Shown piece by piece: positions 21,325 to 28,685 of a stretch of 64,000 nucleotides of DNA (position 1 is its first letter; each line of letters starts with the position of its first letter). The translations under genes and the position numbers were made by a program. Source of the DNA: Snodgrassella alvi wkB2 (GTDB lineage Bacteria; Pseudomonadota; Gammaproteobacteria; Burkholderiales; Neisseriaceae); the NCBI RefSeq assembly GCF_000600005.1, contig NZ_CP007446.1, positions 1,018,894 through 1,082,893 of the forward strand, in the 5' to 3' direction. The notes beneath the pieces were generated by a model. That model was not told where the DNA came from, ran no database searches, and saw only the letters and a list, made by a program, of their open reading frames with translations.

Positions 21325-21363
21325 TAGATAAACAAAACCCAAGACTAATTTAAGGAGTTTTGA

Positions 21364-22266
21364 ATGGATAATAATATCACATTTGTTTCTTTTCATGGGA
21401 GTAGTTTGGCCACTGTCAAGGTCAAAAATACTATTTATGTTTGCATGAAATCTGTAGTGCAGGGGATTGGACTGGACTGGTCTACCCAGCATCGTAAATT
21501 AAAAGGCTGCTACCAAAAATATGGTTGTGGATTTTTATCTATACCAGTCAAAAGCGGCACAAAAAAAATTCTGGTTATTCCGTTAAAAAAACTGACAAAC
21601 TGGTTGCAAAGCATTAATCCGAAAAAAGTAAAAGACAGTTTGAAGGAATTGGTTGGGGTGTATCAGAATGAGTGTTCTCAAGCCATTCATTCACATTGGC
21701 GTAAATCAAGAGTAGCTAAAAAGCGTGGCCGACCTGGATTAGTTAAAGAAAATGGCACTTCTGGATTGTTGCCGGCACAGATTACCATGATCAAGACTTT
21801 GCACAAACAGCTGGTAATGTCTGTTGAACCTGAAAAACAGACTGAACTGGCTATGACATTATGGCAGGCTGTACGCACACGTTATGGTGTCAGCTATGAA
21901 AAAGTCCCGTCATCTAAATTTATTGATGTAATTTGCCTTTTAAGTCGGGTCGCTGTTAAAAAAGTTAATTTTAACAGTAAGGAAGTTACTAAAAACTGTT
22001 CAGACGAAATTCATGTTTCGGTGCAAAGTCTGATAAATTTATATGAATCATTTGTTTGTTCTCAGAAAATGCGTTTGATGTATGAACATTTATTACCTGC
22101 TTTCCGTATCCTGGGTAGTAAATATGAATCTCAAATTCATGAATTTAGCTATGGTATGGATAGCATTTTTAATAAATGTCATAAAGCTTTCTTACCTTTA
22201 TTTGAAAAAATACCGGATTCTCCTGCCAAGGAATCAGCACGGGAATACCTGGCTAAACTGATGTAA
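21364..22266 (+). CDS. P22-type phage antirepressor
   Basis: 300 residues. The N-terminal P22_AR_N-like domain (about 5-125) starts ITFVSFHGSSLATVKVKNTIYVCMKSVVQGIGLDWS. It carries the typical WSTQHRKLK and KKILVIPLKKLTNWLQSINPKKV blocks, followed by YQNECSQAIHSHW. A linker with KKRGRPGL leads to a C-terminal helical domain of about 150 residues. Such proteins bind and inactivate CI-type repressors to switch on lytic genes. A good AAGGAG site precedes the ATG. It is the first gene of a plus-strand run leading to the lysis genes. Confidence 0.85.
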   Translation: MDNNITFVSFHGSSLATVKVKNTIYVCMKSVVQGIGLDWSTQHRKLKGCYQKYGCGFLSIPVKSGTKKILVIPLKKLTNWLQSINPKKVKDSLKELVGVYQNECSQAIHSHWRKSRVAKKRGRPGLVKENGTSGLLPAQITMIKTLHKQLVMSVEPEKQTELAMTLWQAVRTRYGVSYEKVPSSKFIDVICLLSRVAVKKVNFNSKEVTKNCSDEIHVSVQSLINLYESFVCSQKMRLMYEHLLPAFRILGSKYESQIHEFSYGMDSIFNKCHKAFLPLFEKIPDSPAKESAREYLAKLM

Positions 22267-22306
22267 ACATTCAGGCTGAAGAAGTATTTTAATTTTCACT
22301 GAGTTT

Positions 22307-22348
22307 TAGCCATACTTTATAAAATTAAATGTATGGCTATTTTGTTGT
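22307..22348 (+). terminator. Terminator after the antirepressor gene
   Basis: The 9-base arms TAGCCATAC and GTATGGCTA have a 15-base AT loop, followed by TTTTGTTGTT. It lies 40 bases after the stop. Confidence 0.6.
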
Positions 22349-22522
22349 TAAAGATATTTCGCAAAGTTACAAACGATTTAAATCAGAATTATGAATATAA
22401 AATATAGTTTTATATTATTTAATTGTATTTTAAATTTCATAAAAGATTAAAAATATATTGGAAGATATTTGTTTATATTTATGATTATAAATAGATATTT
22501 ATTTATAAACTATTGGTATTAG

Positions 22523-22546
22523 AACCGGCTTTAAGCCGGTTTTTTG
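22523..22546 (+). terminator. Intrinsic terminator just before the lysis-region genes
   Basis: AACCGGC-TTTAA-GCCGGTT plus T-run, ending 25 bases before the start of the membrane protein gene at 22572. No gene ends between this and the previous terminator at 22307-22348, so it seems to guard entry into the lysis segment. Confidence 0.8.
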
Positions 22547-22571
22547 TTTTTGAGGATTTGATGGAAGATTT

Positions 22572-23060
22572 ATGAAAAATGTGGAATTGGTATTTCAATT
22601 ACTTTATTCACTGCTGGATTTAAGATTTTTACCAGATAAATTGCAAAGATGGTTGTTTGATACTGGTACAAGAGTGATTACTGTTACCAGTGCGCTGGTT
22701 ATGATTGGTTTTTCTGGCATATTTATTTTAGGTGGCAGCGAAGTTTTTCATCTGAAACTGTATAAAGGTTTTTTGCTATTGCATCCTTTAACTCTGTCTG
22801 TGTTACTGATAGGTGTGGCTTTAACACAGCTGGTTATTGCAATATTTAAGTCTAATCGATGCAGTGTATTGTCTGGATATTTGCTGATTTTTTCAGCACT
22901 AATATGGGCTGTAATTTCAGCTACTTTCTGGGCCTCTTATCCACCATTAACAACAGGAATGACAACTTATCCTGTGCTGGCTGTGGTATGTGCTCTGGCC
23001 GGGAGAAATTTGATTAACTACGCTAAACGGATTGAAGATTCTAAATATAAAGGACGATAA
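22572..23060 (+). CDS. Phage-region membrane protein
   Basis: 162 residues with about four membrane segments (roughly 37-55, 68-91, 99-119, 126-146) and a short basic tail. Family not recognised. It is translated from the ATG at 22572 (GGAAG just upstream) and lies 3 bases before the holin-like gene, so the two are co-transcribed. The position suggests a role in the lysis cassette, for instance a second holin-like or antiholin protein, but nothing in the sequence proves this. Confidence 0.6.
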   Translation: MKNVELVFQLLYSLLDLRFLPDKLQRWLFDTGTRVITVTSALVMIGFSGIFILGGSEVFHLKLYKGFLLLHPLTLSVLLIGVALTQLVIAIFKSNRCSVLSGYLLIFSALIWAVISATFWASYPPLTTGMTTYPVLAVVCALAGRNLINYAKRIEDSKYKGR

Positions 23061-23063
23061 AGT

Positions 23064-23405
23064 ATGGAGTTTTTAAAAGATGCTTTTTCCGTCTGTATTT
23101 TATTTGCGCTGGTAGGTGGGCTGGCTGGTTCTTTACTGGTTACAGATTACAAACGCTATGGTTGGTTTATGACAATTTTATTTGTCTTGTTGGGAATGAT
23201 TTTTGCTGCGGCAATAACTGATTATTTTTTCCCACAGAATCATCCATGGCTTTTTGCCGGAGTTGGTGTATTTGCAGGAATGTCAACTACATCGTTTCTT
23301 GATGCATTTAAAGCAGCTGCACCGAAACTGGCACAACGCATAATGAATATTGTTAGTAAAAAAGCAGAAGAGTTTATTGGTAATGATAAATCGACAAAAG
23401 AATAA
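23064..23405 (+). CDS. Probable phage holin
   Basis: 113 residues with three predicted membrane segments (about 8-27, 33-53, 63-82) and a charged C-terminal tail ending in Lys/Glu residues, the layout of class I-type phage holins. Holins open the inner membrane so that the endolysin can reach the wall. It follows the membrane protein gene directly and is followed by a terminator and then an M15-type endolysin, which supports the assignment. Confidence 0.7.
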   Translation: MEFLKDAFSVCILFALVGGLAGSLLVTDYKRYGWFMTILFVLLGMIFAAAITDYFFPQNHPWLFAGVGVFAGMSTTSFLDAFKAAAPKLAQRIMNIVSKKAEEFIGNDKSTKE

Positions 23406-23426
23406 ATATAAATATAAATATAAATC

Positions 23427-23453
23427 AAGCAGCCTTCGAGCTGCTTTTTTTTT
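23427..23453 (+). terminator. Terminator between holin and endolysin genes
   Basis: AGCAGC-CTTCGA-GCTGCT followed by about nine T residues. The endolysin ATG (23465) follows only about 12 bases later, so the endolysin would need read-through of this terminator or an unseen promoter. Confidence 0.85.
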
Positions 23454-23464
23454 GGGTGATAAAT

Positions 23465-23899
23465 ATGTATAAATTAAGTAACCGATCCTTACAGCGTTTG
23501 TATGGAGTTGATTGCGGCCTGACCAACGTGGTAAAGCGGGCTATACAGATAACAAATCAGGATTTTATGATAACTGAAGGGGTGCGTTCCCGTGAGCAAT
23601 GCTGTATTAATTATGGTAAGGGGCGAACGGCACAACAATGCAGCCAGAAAGGAATACCGGTAAAATATGCTCAGCCAAATTTAAGTAAGGTGACCTGGTT
23701 AAATAATCCTTATGCCAGTAAGCATGTTACAGGCAAGGCTGTGGATCTGGTTCCATATCCTGTTGATTGGACTGATTTGAACAAATTCCGGACTATTGCG
23801 CTGGCAATGAAGCAAGCGGCTGCTGAACTTGGAGTGAAGATAATCTGGGGCGGAGACTGGAAAACTAGTAAGGATTATCCTCATTTTGAAATTTTATAA
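23465..23899 (+). CDS. M15-family peptidase endolysin
   Basis: 144 residues from the ATG at 23465; a GTG three codons upstream is possible. It is a D-alanyl-D-alanine carboxypeptidase/endopeptidase fold as in phage T5-type lysins. The metal site lies in SKHVTGKAVDLVPY (His and Asp), and the C-terminal motif GGDWKTSKDYPHFEIL supplies the catalytic Asp/Glu-type residue and the third ligand His. There is no signal peptide, so export depends on the holin. It probably cuts peptide cross-links of the cell wall during lysis. Confidence 0.88.
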   Translation: MYKLSNRSLQRLYGVDCGLTNVVKRAIQITNQDFMITEGVRSREQCCINYGKGRTAQQCSQKGIPVKYAQPNLSKVTWLNNPYASKHVTGKAVDLVPYPVDWTDLNKFRTIALAMKQAAAELGVKIIWGGDWKTSKDYPHFEIL

Positions 23900-24172
23900 A
23901 TATTTTTATAATTATAGCGAAAACTTATCTGATTTAATTTATTTTTTTGCTTTTTTAAATCTAAAAAGATCAGATTAAATCAGTTGATTAAAGTCTTTTG
24001 TATATAAAAATAATTATAAAACAATATATTTTTCTGGTAACAGTAAGTCTATTTTTGTTTAATAATATAATTTTGCTTATTAGTTTATTGGATAAAAGTC
24101 TAACAAAATTAATTATATAATTTATTTTGTTAATATTACCAATAATAATTTTTAATTAATTAAAAATTATTA
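23900..24172. other. AT-rich stretch after the endolysin
   Basis: No gene seen. It is very AT-rich, with many short TTAATTA-type palindromes and no clear terminator for the endolysin apart from the hairpin of short RNA 2 downstream. Confidence 0.4.
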
Positions 24173-24200
24173 TTGACTAAATCATAAAATATGTTATAAT
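24173..24200 (+). promoter_or_regulatory. Strong promoter of short RNA 2
   Basis: TTGACT (24173-24178), a 16-base spacer and TATAAT (24195-24200), the same architecture as the promoter at 19916. Confidence 0.8.
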
Positions 24201-24207
24201 TATCAAA

Positions 24208-24269
24208 AATTAACAGGTATGCTTAACCTTAAACAGCTGATTGCACAAGTTCCCGCAAGGGAGCTTTTT
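24208..24269 (+). ncRNA. Short terminated RNA, copy 2
   Basis: Predicted transcript of about 60 nt, paralogous to the RNA at 19950-20014: the same 27-base block from 24215, then a terminator AGTTCCC-GCAA-GGGAGCT followed by T5. If read through, transcription would run antisense over the tmRNA gene and toward the plus-strand genes beyond. It lies between the endolysin gene and ssrA. Confidence 0.6.
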
Positions 24270-24369
24270 GCATTTTAAAGAAATAAAATTTTATGTGTAT
24301 AATTTTGGACAGATTGTAATATACAGATATTTAGAAATGAGAAAGAATTTGAAATAAAAATAGAAAGAC

Positions 24370-24730
24370 TGGTGGAGGCGGGGGGAATCGAACCCCCGTC
24401 CGAAAGTCCTCTACAGAGCGATCTACATACTTAGTCTTGCCAACTTCGAATCTTATTCACAAACCGCCGACAGACAGGCTGTTTGTAAACCAGTTGCCAT
24501 AAATCTTATTTAATGTCAGGCAACACGACATTAAACCAGCCAATGTGAATGTCGTTGCGGTGAGTTTCCTCACACGGCCCATTGGCGAACCGCTGCAACG
24601 TCTAGCCTTAAGCGGCTAAAGCGTAAGTTTCGTCGTTTGCGACTATATAAATTCAGTGTTTAACGGGAATCTGAGACCCCGGTATGCACGCATCTGCTTT
24701 GCAACCCCCGTCGAAACCAAGGTCGCCCCC
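24370..24730 (-). ncRNA. ssrA: Transfer-messenger RNA (tmRNA)
   Basis: 361 nt on the minus strand. The 5' end GGGGGCGACCTTGGTTTCGA and the 3' end GGGTTCGATTCCCCCCGCC with CCA form the tRNA-like part. The tag reading frame encodes ANDETYALAA followed by a stop. It rescues stalled ribosomes. A TATAAT box on the minus strand at 24749-24754 is its likely -10. Its 3' end faces the phage-like block, a classic integration position. Confidence 0.97.
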
Positions 24731-24999
24731 AGATGGTTTATTTTGTTAATTATACTAAATTTTGATGTATATGCATAGCTATTAGTCACGAGATTGATTT
24801 AAGTTAGATTAAAAAAGATTGAAAAACTGTAGAATAGTTTATATTAATTATTTTTAATATGCTGTACATATGGTAAATTGGATTAATAATTTAATTTATT
24901 TTAAAAATATTTAATATTTTATGTAAATCCTGTTATTATGATAAATATAATTTACAATATATTTACTTTTTTTGTTTTTATCTTAATTAAGGAAATTGT
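24731..24999. other. Control region between ssrA and the effector gene
   Basis: AT-rich; it carries the ssrA promoter and, on the plus strand, the leader of the effector gene, which has an AAGGAAATTGT-ATG ribosome site. No other gene seen. Confidence 0.4.
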
Positions 25000-25398
25000 A
25001 TGCCGTTTATTGTTTCTGATGCAAATTGGAAAAAACTTATTTCTACAGTTGAAAATAATAAAACGATACAAAATAAGGACGAAAGGACATGGTTTGGAGA
25101 ATCTCGTGAATGTGTTGCCGCTGTTAAGAGTTTAGCAAATGCACCGCATACTTCTTTTTGGAGAAGAGGGGCTCTTGTTAAAAATAATTTTAGTATAAAA
25201 AAAGGCACAGTAATAGCGACATTTAAAAGTGAGAGTCAGTATAAAGGTCACGCTGCAATATATGTAGAACAAAATTCCAATGGTATTATTGTTTATGATC
25301 AATGGAAAACTAAGGCAATTTCAATGCGATTAATTCGTTTCAATCGGCCCGAAAATGGTATTTCAAATGATGGAGATAAATTTTATGTTGTTGAATAA
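25000..25398 (+). CDS. BPSL0067-type cysteine amidase, probable T6SS effector
   Basis: 132 residues. The pattern fits the BPSL0067 family, a papain/NlpC-like fold: the nucleophile Cys in SRECVAAVKSL, the His in YKGHAAIYVEQ, and a conserved IIVYDQWKTK segment. There is no signal peptide, as expected for a T6SS cargo that reaches the target periplasm by injection. Such enzymes are thought to cut peptidoglycan peptides. The next gene overlaps its 3' end and encodes an exported partner, the usual effector-immunity layout. A T6SS cluster lies 21 kb away. Confidence 0.72.
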   Translation: MPFIVSDANWKKLISTVENNKTIQNKDERTWFGESRECVAAVKSLANAPHTSFWRRGALVKNNFSIKKGTVIATFKSESQYKGHAAIYVEQNSNGIIVYDQWKTKAISMRLIRFNRPENGISNDGDKFYVVE

Positions 25399-25738
25399 TA
25401 AAATAGCCACATTGTTATCAAGTGCCTTAACTGTAATGATATCAATTAATTGTCAGGCAAAAACTCCTATTGTGAGTTGTCCAGCGACATTTTCTGATGG
25501 ACATAATGTTTACCAGTTTAAGAATGCTAGTGTATTCGATGGACCAATTGAATTAAATGCTGAATTAAAGCCAGAATTTAAAAAAGATAAACAATATTGG
25601 AAGGTGTTTGGAACGAAGTATGATCCTTTTTTAATCTGCACATACGCCAATGCTAATCATTATATTGTTTTTGATGCAAAGGGTGCGAGCTTTTGCGAAG
25701 TTACCAATAAACCTTTACAGGCAAGATGTATGCCTTAA
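25385..25738 (+). CDS. Exported STY0301-type protein, probable immunity protein, type A copy 1
   Basis: 117 residues from the ATG at 25385, which overlaps the last codons of the effector and has GGAG 9 bases upstream. The signal peptide is cut near NCQA-KTP. The mature part of about 92 residues has four to five Cys (VSCPATF, LICTY, SFCEV, ARCMP) and probably two disulfides. Overlap with an amidase-type effector gene and periplasmic targeting point to an immunity protein. It differs from the type B paralogues in the middle (YWKVFGTKYDPFLIC against VWDLDTLREPSLVC). Confidence 0.7.
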   Translation: MLLNNKIATLLSSALTVMISINCQAKTPIVSCPATFSDGHNVYQFKNASVFDGPIELNAELKPEFKKDKQYWKVFGTKYDPFLICTYANANHYIVFDAKGASFCEVTNKPLQARCMP

Positions 25739-25912
25739 TCATTTAATATAATCCTGATTAGTTTATCGGATAGAAATAACTCAGCTGCATCTTTTTGGAT
25801 TTGGAATATAACCAATCATGGCAGATTATTCAAACCCAAAAGGAGTATCGATTCTATGAATAATGAAATACTAAATTATGAAAGTGATGCGATTTTGAGT
25901 TTGAAAAATTAA
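25739..25912 (+). other. Open frame downstream of type A copy 1, repeated after copy 2
   Basis: After the copy 1 stop codon the same frame remains open for about 57 codons, to the TAA at 25910-25912. It contains a short frame MNNEILNYESDAILSLKN with an AGGAG site. The same stretch at 27127-27300 is also open with mostly conservative changes. It may be a relic of a gene 3' end or a small coding gene. Confidence 0.35.
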
Positions 25913-25945
25913 TGCTTATACTCAAAATGACAGATATTAATTTAT

Positions 25946-26302
25946 ATGTTATCAAATAGTACAGAAATAGTAGCATTATTTATTAGCCTGTTACTTGGCG
26001 TAGTATCAATTAATTGCTATGCTCAGACTCCTGTTGTGAGTTGTCCGTCATCTTTTTCTGACGCACATGGTGTTCATAAGCTTGATGATGTTTATGTATA
26101 TGATGGTCCAGTATGTATGGATGTATCATTAGTACCTGAGTATAAAAAAAATAAAGAAGTATGGGATTTAGATACATTAAGGGAACCTTCATTAGTTTGT
26201 ACGTATGAGAATACCCGTCATTACATTGTTCTTAATGCGAAGGAAGCAGCTTATTGTGAAAAAACAAAATCACCAGTACAGGTAAAATGTATGCCTAAAT
26301 AA
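25946..26302 (+). CDS. Exported STY0301-type paralogue, type B copy 1
   Basis: 118 residues. Signal peptide MLSNSTEIVALFISLLLGVV is followed by a cleavage region near NCYA-QTP. The mature domain shares with type A the Cys pattern VSCP...CTYENTRHYIVLNAKEAAYCEK...KCMP but has an extra Cys in GPVCMDVSL and a different centre. Probably a periplasmic immunity protein for a related amidase. No strong ribosome site is seen, and its upstream region is duplicated before copy 3. Confidence 0.65.
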   Translation: MLSNSTEIVALFISLLLGVVSINCYAQTPVVSCPSSFSDAHGVHKLDDVYVYDGPVCMDVSLVPEYKKNKEVWDLDTLREPSLVCTYENTRHYIVLNAKEAAYCEKTKSPVQVKCMPK

Positions 26303-26338
26303 TTTTTATAAATCATCAAGGGTCTTAAAGATTCACTT

Positions 26339-26713
26339 ATGATTAGCATGAATTTTATACTATTGAATAATCGAAAATTGCCTCAGTATTTATTGGCTTT
26401 ATTTTTTAATATTGTATCAATTAATTGTCTGGCTCAGACTCCTGTTGTGAGTTGTCCGTCATCTTTTTCTGACGCACATGGTGTTCATAAGCTTGATGAT
26501 GTTTATGCATATGATGGTCCAGTATGTATGAAGGTATCATTAGTACCTGAGTATAAAAAAAACAAACAAGTATGGGATTTAGATGCATTAAGGGATCCTT
26601 CGTTAGTTTGTACGTATGAAAATACTGAACATTACGTTGTTATTAATGCGAAGGGGGCAGCTTATTGTGAAAAAACAAATGCACCTGTAGAAGTAAAATG
26701 TATGCCTAGATAA
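26339..26713 (+). CDS. Exported STY0301-type paralogue, type B copy 2
   Basis: 124 residues. The mature part is nearly identical to type B copy 1 (SSFSDAHGVHKLDDVY, WDLDALRDPSLVC), but the leader and upstream bases are different (MISMNFILLNNRKLPQYLLA...). The mature protein after NCLA-QTP keeps all Cys. It appears to be a recent duplication with divergent N-terminus. A second ATG at codon 4 could be the real start. Confidence 0.65.
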   Translation: MISMNFILLNNRKLPQYLLALFFNIVSINCLAQTPVVSCPSSFSDAHGVHKLDDVYAYDGPVCMKVSLVPEYKKNKQVWDLDALRDPSLVCTYENTEHYVVINAKGAAYCEKTNAPVEVKCMPR

Positions 26714-26751
26714 TTTTTATAAATCATCAAAGAAGTCTTTAAGATTTACTT

Positions 26752-27126
26752 ATGATTAGCATGAATTTTATACTATTGAATACTCGAAAATTGCCTCAGT
26801 ATTTATTGGCTTTATTTTTTAATATTGTATCAATTTATTGTCTGGCCCAGACTCCTGTTGTGAGTTGCCCGTCAACATTTTCTGACGGGCATAATGTTTA
26901 CCGGTTTAAGAATGCCAGAGTATTCGATGGACCGGTTGAATTAAATGCTGAACTAAAGCCAGAATTTAAAAAAGATAAACAATATTGGAAGGTGTTTGGA
27001 ACGAAGTATGATCCTTTTTTAATCTGCACATACGCTAAAGCTAATCATTATATTGTTTTTGATGCAAAGGGCGCGAGCTTTTGCGAAGTTACCGATAAAC
27101 CTTTACAGGCAAGATGTATGCCTTAA
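26752..27126 (+). CDS. Exported STY0301-type paralogue, type A copy 2 (chimeric)
   Basis: 124 residues. The first about 40 residues and the upstream sequence match type B copy 2, with the same leader except two residues. From FSDGHNVYRFKNARVFDG onward the protein matches type A copy 1 almost exactly (YWKVFGTKYDPFLICTY). The switch lies close to the VSCPS segment, near 26870. This shows recombination between paralogues that swaps signal and mature domains. Its 3' flank also matches that of type A copy 1. Confidence 0.68.
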   Translation: MISMNFILLNTRKLPQYLLALFFNIVSIYCLAQTPVVSCPSTFSDGHNVYRFKNARVFDGPVELNAELKPEFKKDKQYWKVFGTKYDPFLICTYAKANHYIVFDAKGASFCEVTDKPLQARCMP

Positions 27127-27333
27127 TCATTTAATATAATCCTGATTAGTTTACCGGATAGAAATAACTTAGCTGCATCTTTTTTGATTTGGAATATAAC
27201 CAATCATGGCAGATTATTTAAACCAAAAAGGAGTATCGATTCTATGAATAATGAAATAGTAGATTATGAAAGTGGTGCGATTTTGAGTTTGAAAAATTAA
27301 TGTTTGTACTCAAAATGAAAGATATTAATTTAT

Positions 27334-27686
27334 ATGTTATCAAATAGTAAGGAAATATTAGCATTATTTATTAGTCTGTTACTTGGCGTAGTATCAATTA
27401 ATTGCTATGCTCAGACTCCTATTGTGAGTTGTCCACCAACATTTTCTGACGGACATGGTATTCATAAACTTACTGAAGTCATGGTATATGATGGTCCAGT
27501 ATGTATGAAAGCATCATTAGTACCTGAGTATAAAAAAACAAAGAAGTATGGGTTCTGGATACATTAATGGATCCATCAGTAGTTTGTGCGTATGAGAAAA
27601 TCCCTCATTACATTGTTCTTAATGCGAAGGGGGCAGCTTACTGTGAAAGAACAACGGCACCAGTACAGGTAAAATGTATGCCATAG
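27334..27686 (+). pseudogene. STY0301-type paralogue, type B copy 3, frameshifted in an A-run
   Basis: The start matches type B copy 1 (MLSNSKEILALFISLLLGVV). At 27532-27538 the A-run has seven A where copy 1 has eight, which shifts the frame and gives a stop 78 codons in (27565-27567). Restoring one A would read VWVLDTLMDPSVVCAYEK and on to KCMP and a TAG at 27684-27686, without another defect. It is either a young pseudogene or a slippage-switched gene. As it stands, the short product lacks the last two Cys regions. Confidence 0.7.
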
Positions 27687-28070
27687 CACATTTAGTGCAA
27701 ACAGTTAACTCATATCGTAAGTTATTTGCCAGCTTTTTATGAAGTTACGGTACTGGCAATCTGATAATGCCAATTGATAGGATGAGTCTGGCTTATAAGA
27801 AAATAAAAAATCTATGATTTGTTTATTATTTCAGCTACGGTAAAGCTAGCAGTAATTACTGTATACATCAGCTAATTTTTCTTTATTTTGATTGATATAC
27901 AATTTAATGAATAGTTATTGATTTCCGATTATTAATCCATTTTGAAAATATGAGCTGTTACAGAAATAAGAATTATTAAGAAGAAACTGGTTGCGATAGA
28001 AGTAATAAATTATCAGTAATAAGGTCATTGTTTTATAATTTGCATTATTTTGCCTGCAATGAGTGCTGTT
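27687..28070. other. Intergenic region before the DUF1841 gene
   Basis: 384 AT-rich bases at the end of the effector-immunity island. A TATAAT box near 28033 may be the promoter of the next gene. Nothing else recognised. Confidence 0.4.
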
Positions 28071-28568
28071 ATGTATGATGTCAATACTAATGATGTACGT
28101 CATTTTTTTGCGGATGTATGGCGTAAACGTCAGCAGCCGCAGTTGCTGGATGCACTGCAACAAAAAGCGTTAAGAATTATTGCTGCGCACTCTGAATATG
28201 CACCTTATCTGGAAAATATCGAGCAGTATTTAACCCGGGTATGGCGTCCTGAAGAAGGTGAAACTAATCCATTTCTGCATTTATCTTTACATTTGTCTGT
28301 ACAGGAGCAGGTAGCGATAGATCAGCCTTTCGGGATTGCTACTATTCATCAGCGTTTGTGTCAGCAATATGCAGGCGACTGGGTGAAAGCGGAACACGAT
28401 ATGATAGAAGTTCTGGCTGAAACTTTATGGCAGGCGCAACGTTATGGTCAGGGGTTGGATGTTAATGATTATATGACAGGTTTACGCAGTCTGGTCGGAT
28501 TGGGGCAGGAAGATGAGGCTCGTTTAAACCCTCATGAAGTAGGAAAAATTTCTGATATACAAACATGA
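28071..28568 (+). CDS. DUF1841 family protein
   Basis: 165 residues from MYDVNTNDVRHFFADVWRKR; upstream in-frame ATGs at 28050-28059 are less likely because GAG lies 8-10 bases before 28071. The family is common in beta- and gamma-proteobacteria, of unknown function, with the typical N-terminal helical start and the HLSLHLSVQEQVAIDQP block (about residues 80-96) with paired His. Cytoplasmic, no signal. It is a core gene and marks the end of the effector-immunity island. Confidence 0.85.
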   Translation: MYDVNTNDVRHFFADVWRKRQQPQLLDALQQKALRIIAAHSEYAPYLENIEQYLTRVWRPEEGETNPFLHLSLHLSVQEQVAIDQPFGIATIHQRLCQQYAGDWVKAEHDMIEVLAETLWQAQRYGQGLDVNDYMTGLRSLVGLGQEDEARLNPHEVGKISDIQT

Positions 28569-28685
28569 ATTGCTCAGGCTTTGATTATGGTTTATTGTTT
28601 TGTACATTTATATCTGTCACTCATGTTGTTGCAATGGGATTGATACGGGTATTTATTTTCAATAATCTTAAATCAGGGGATGAAT

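Noticed and set aside
19959-24241. The 27-base direct repeats as attL/attR of a prophage
   Set aside because: They are parts of complete promoter-terminator units, no integrase is present and neither repeat overlaps a tRNA or tmRNA end; kept as RNA units instead.
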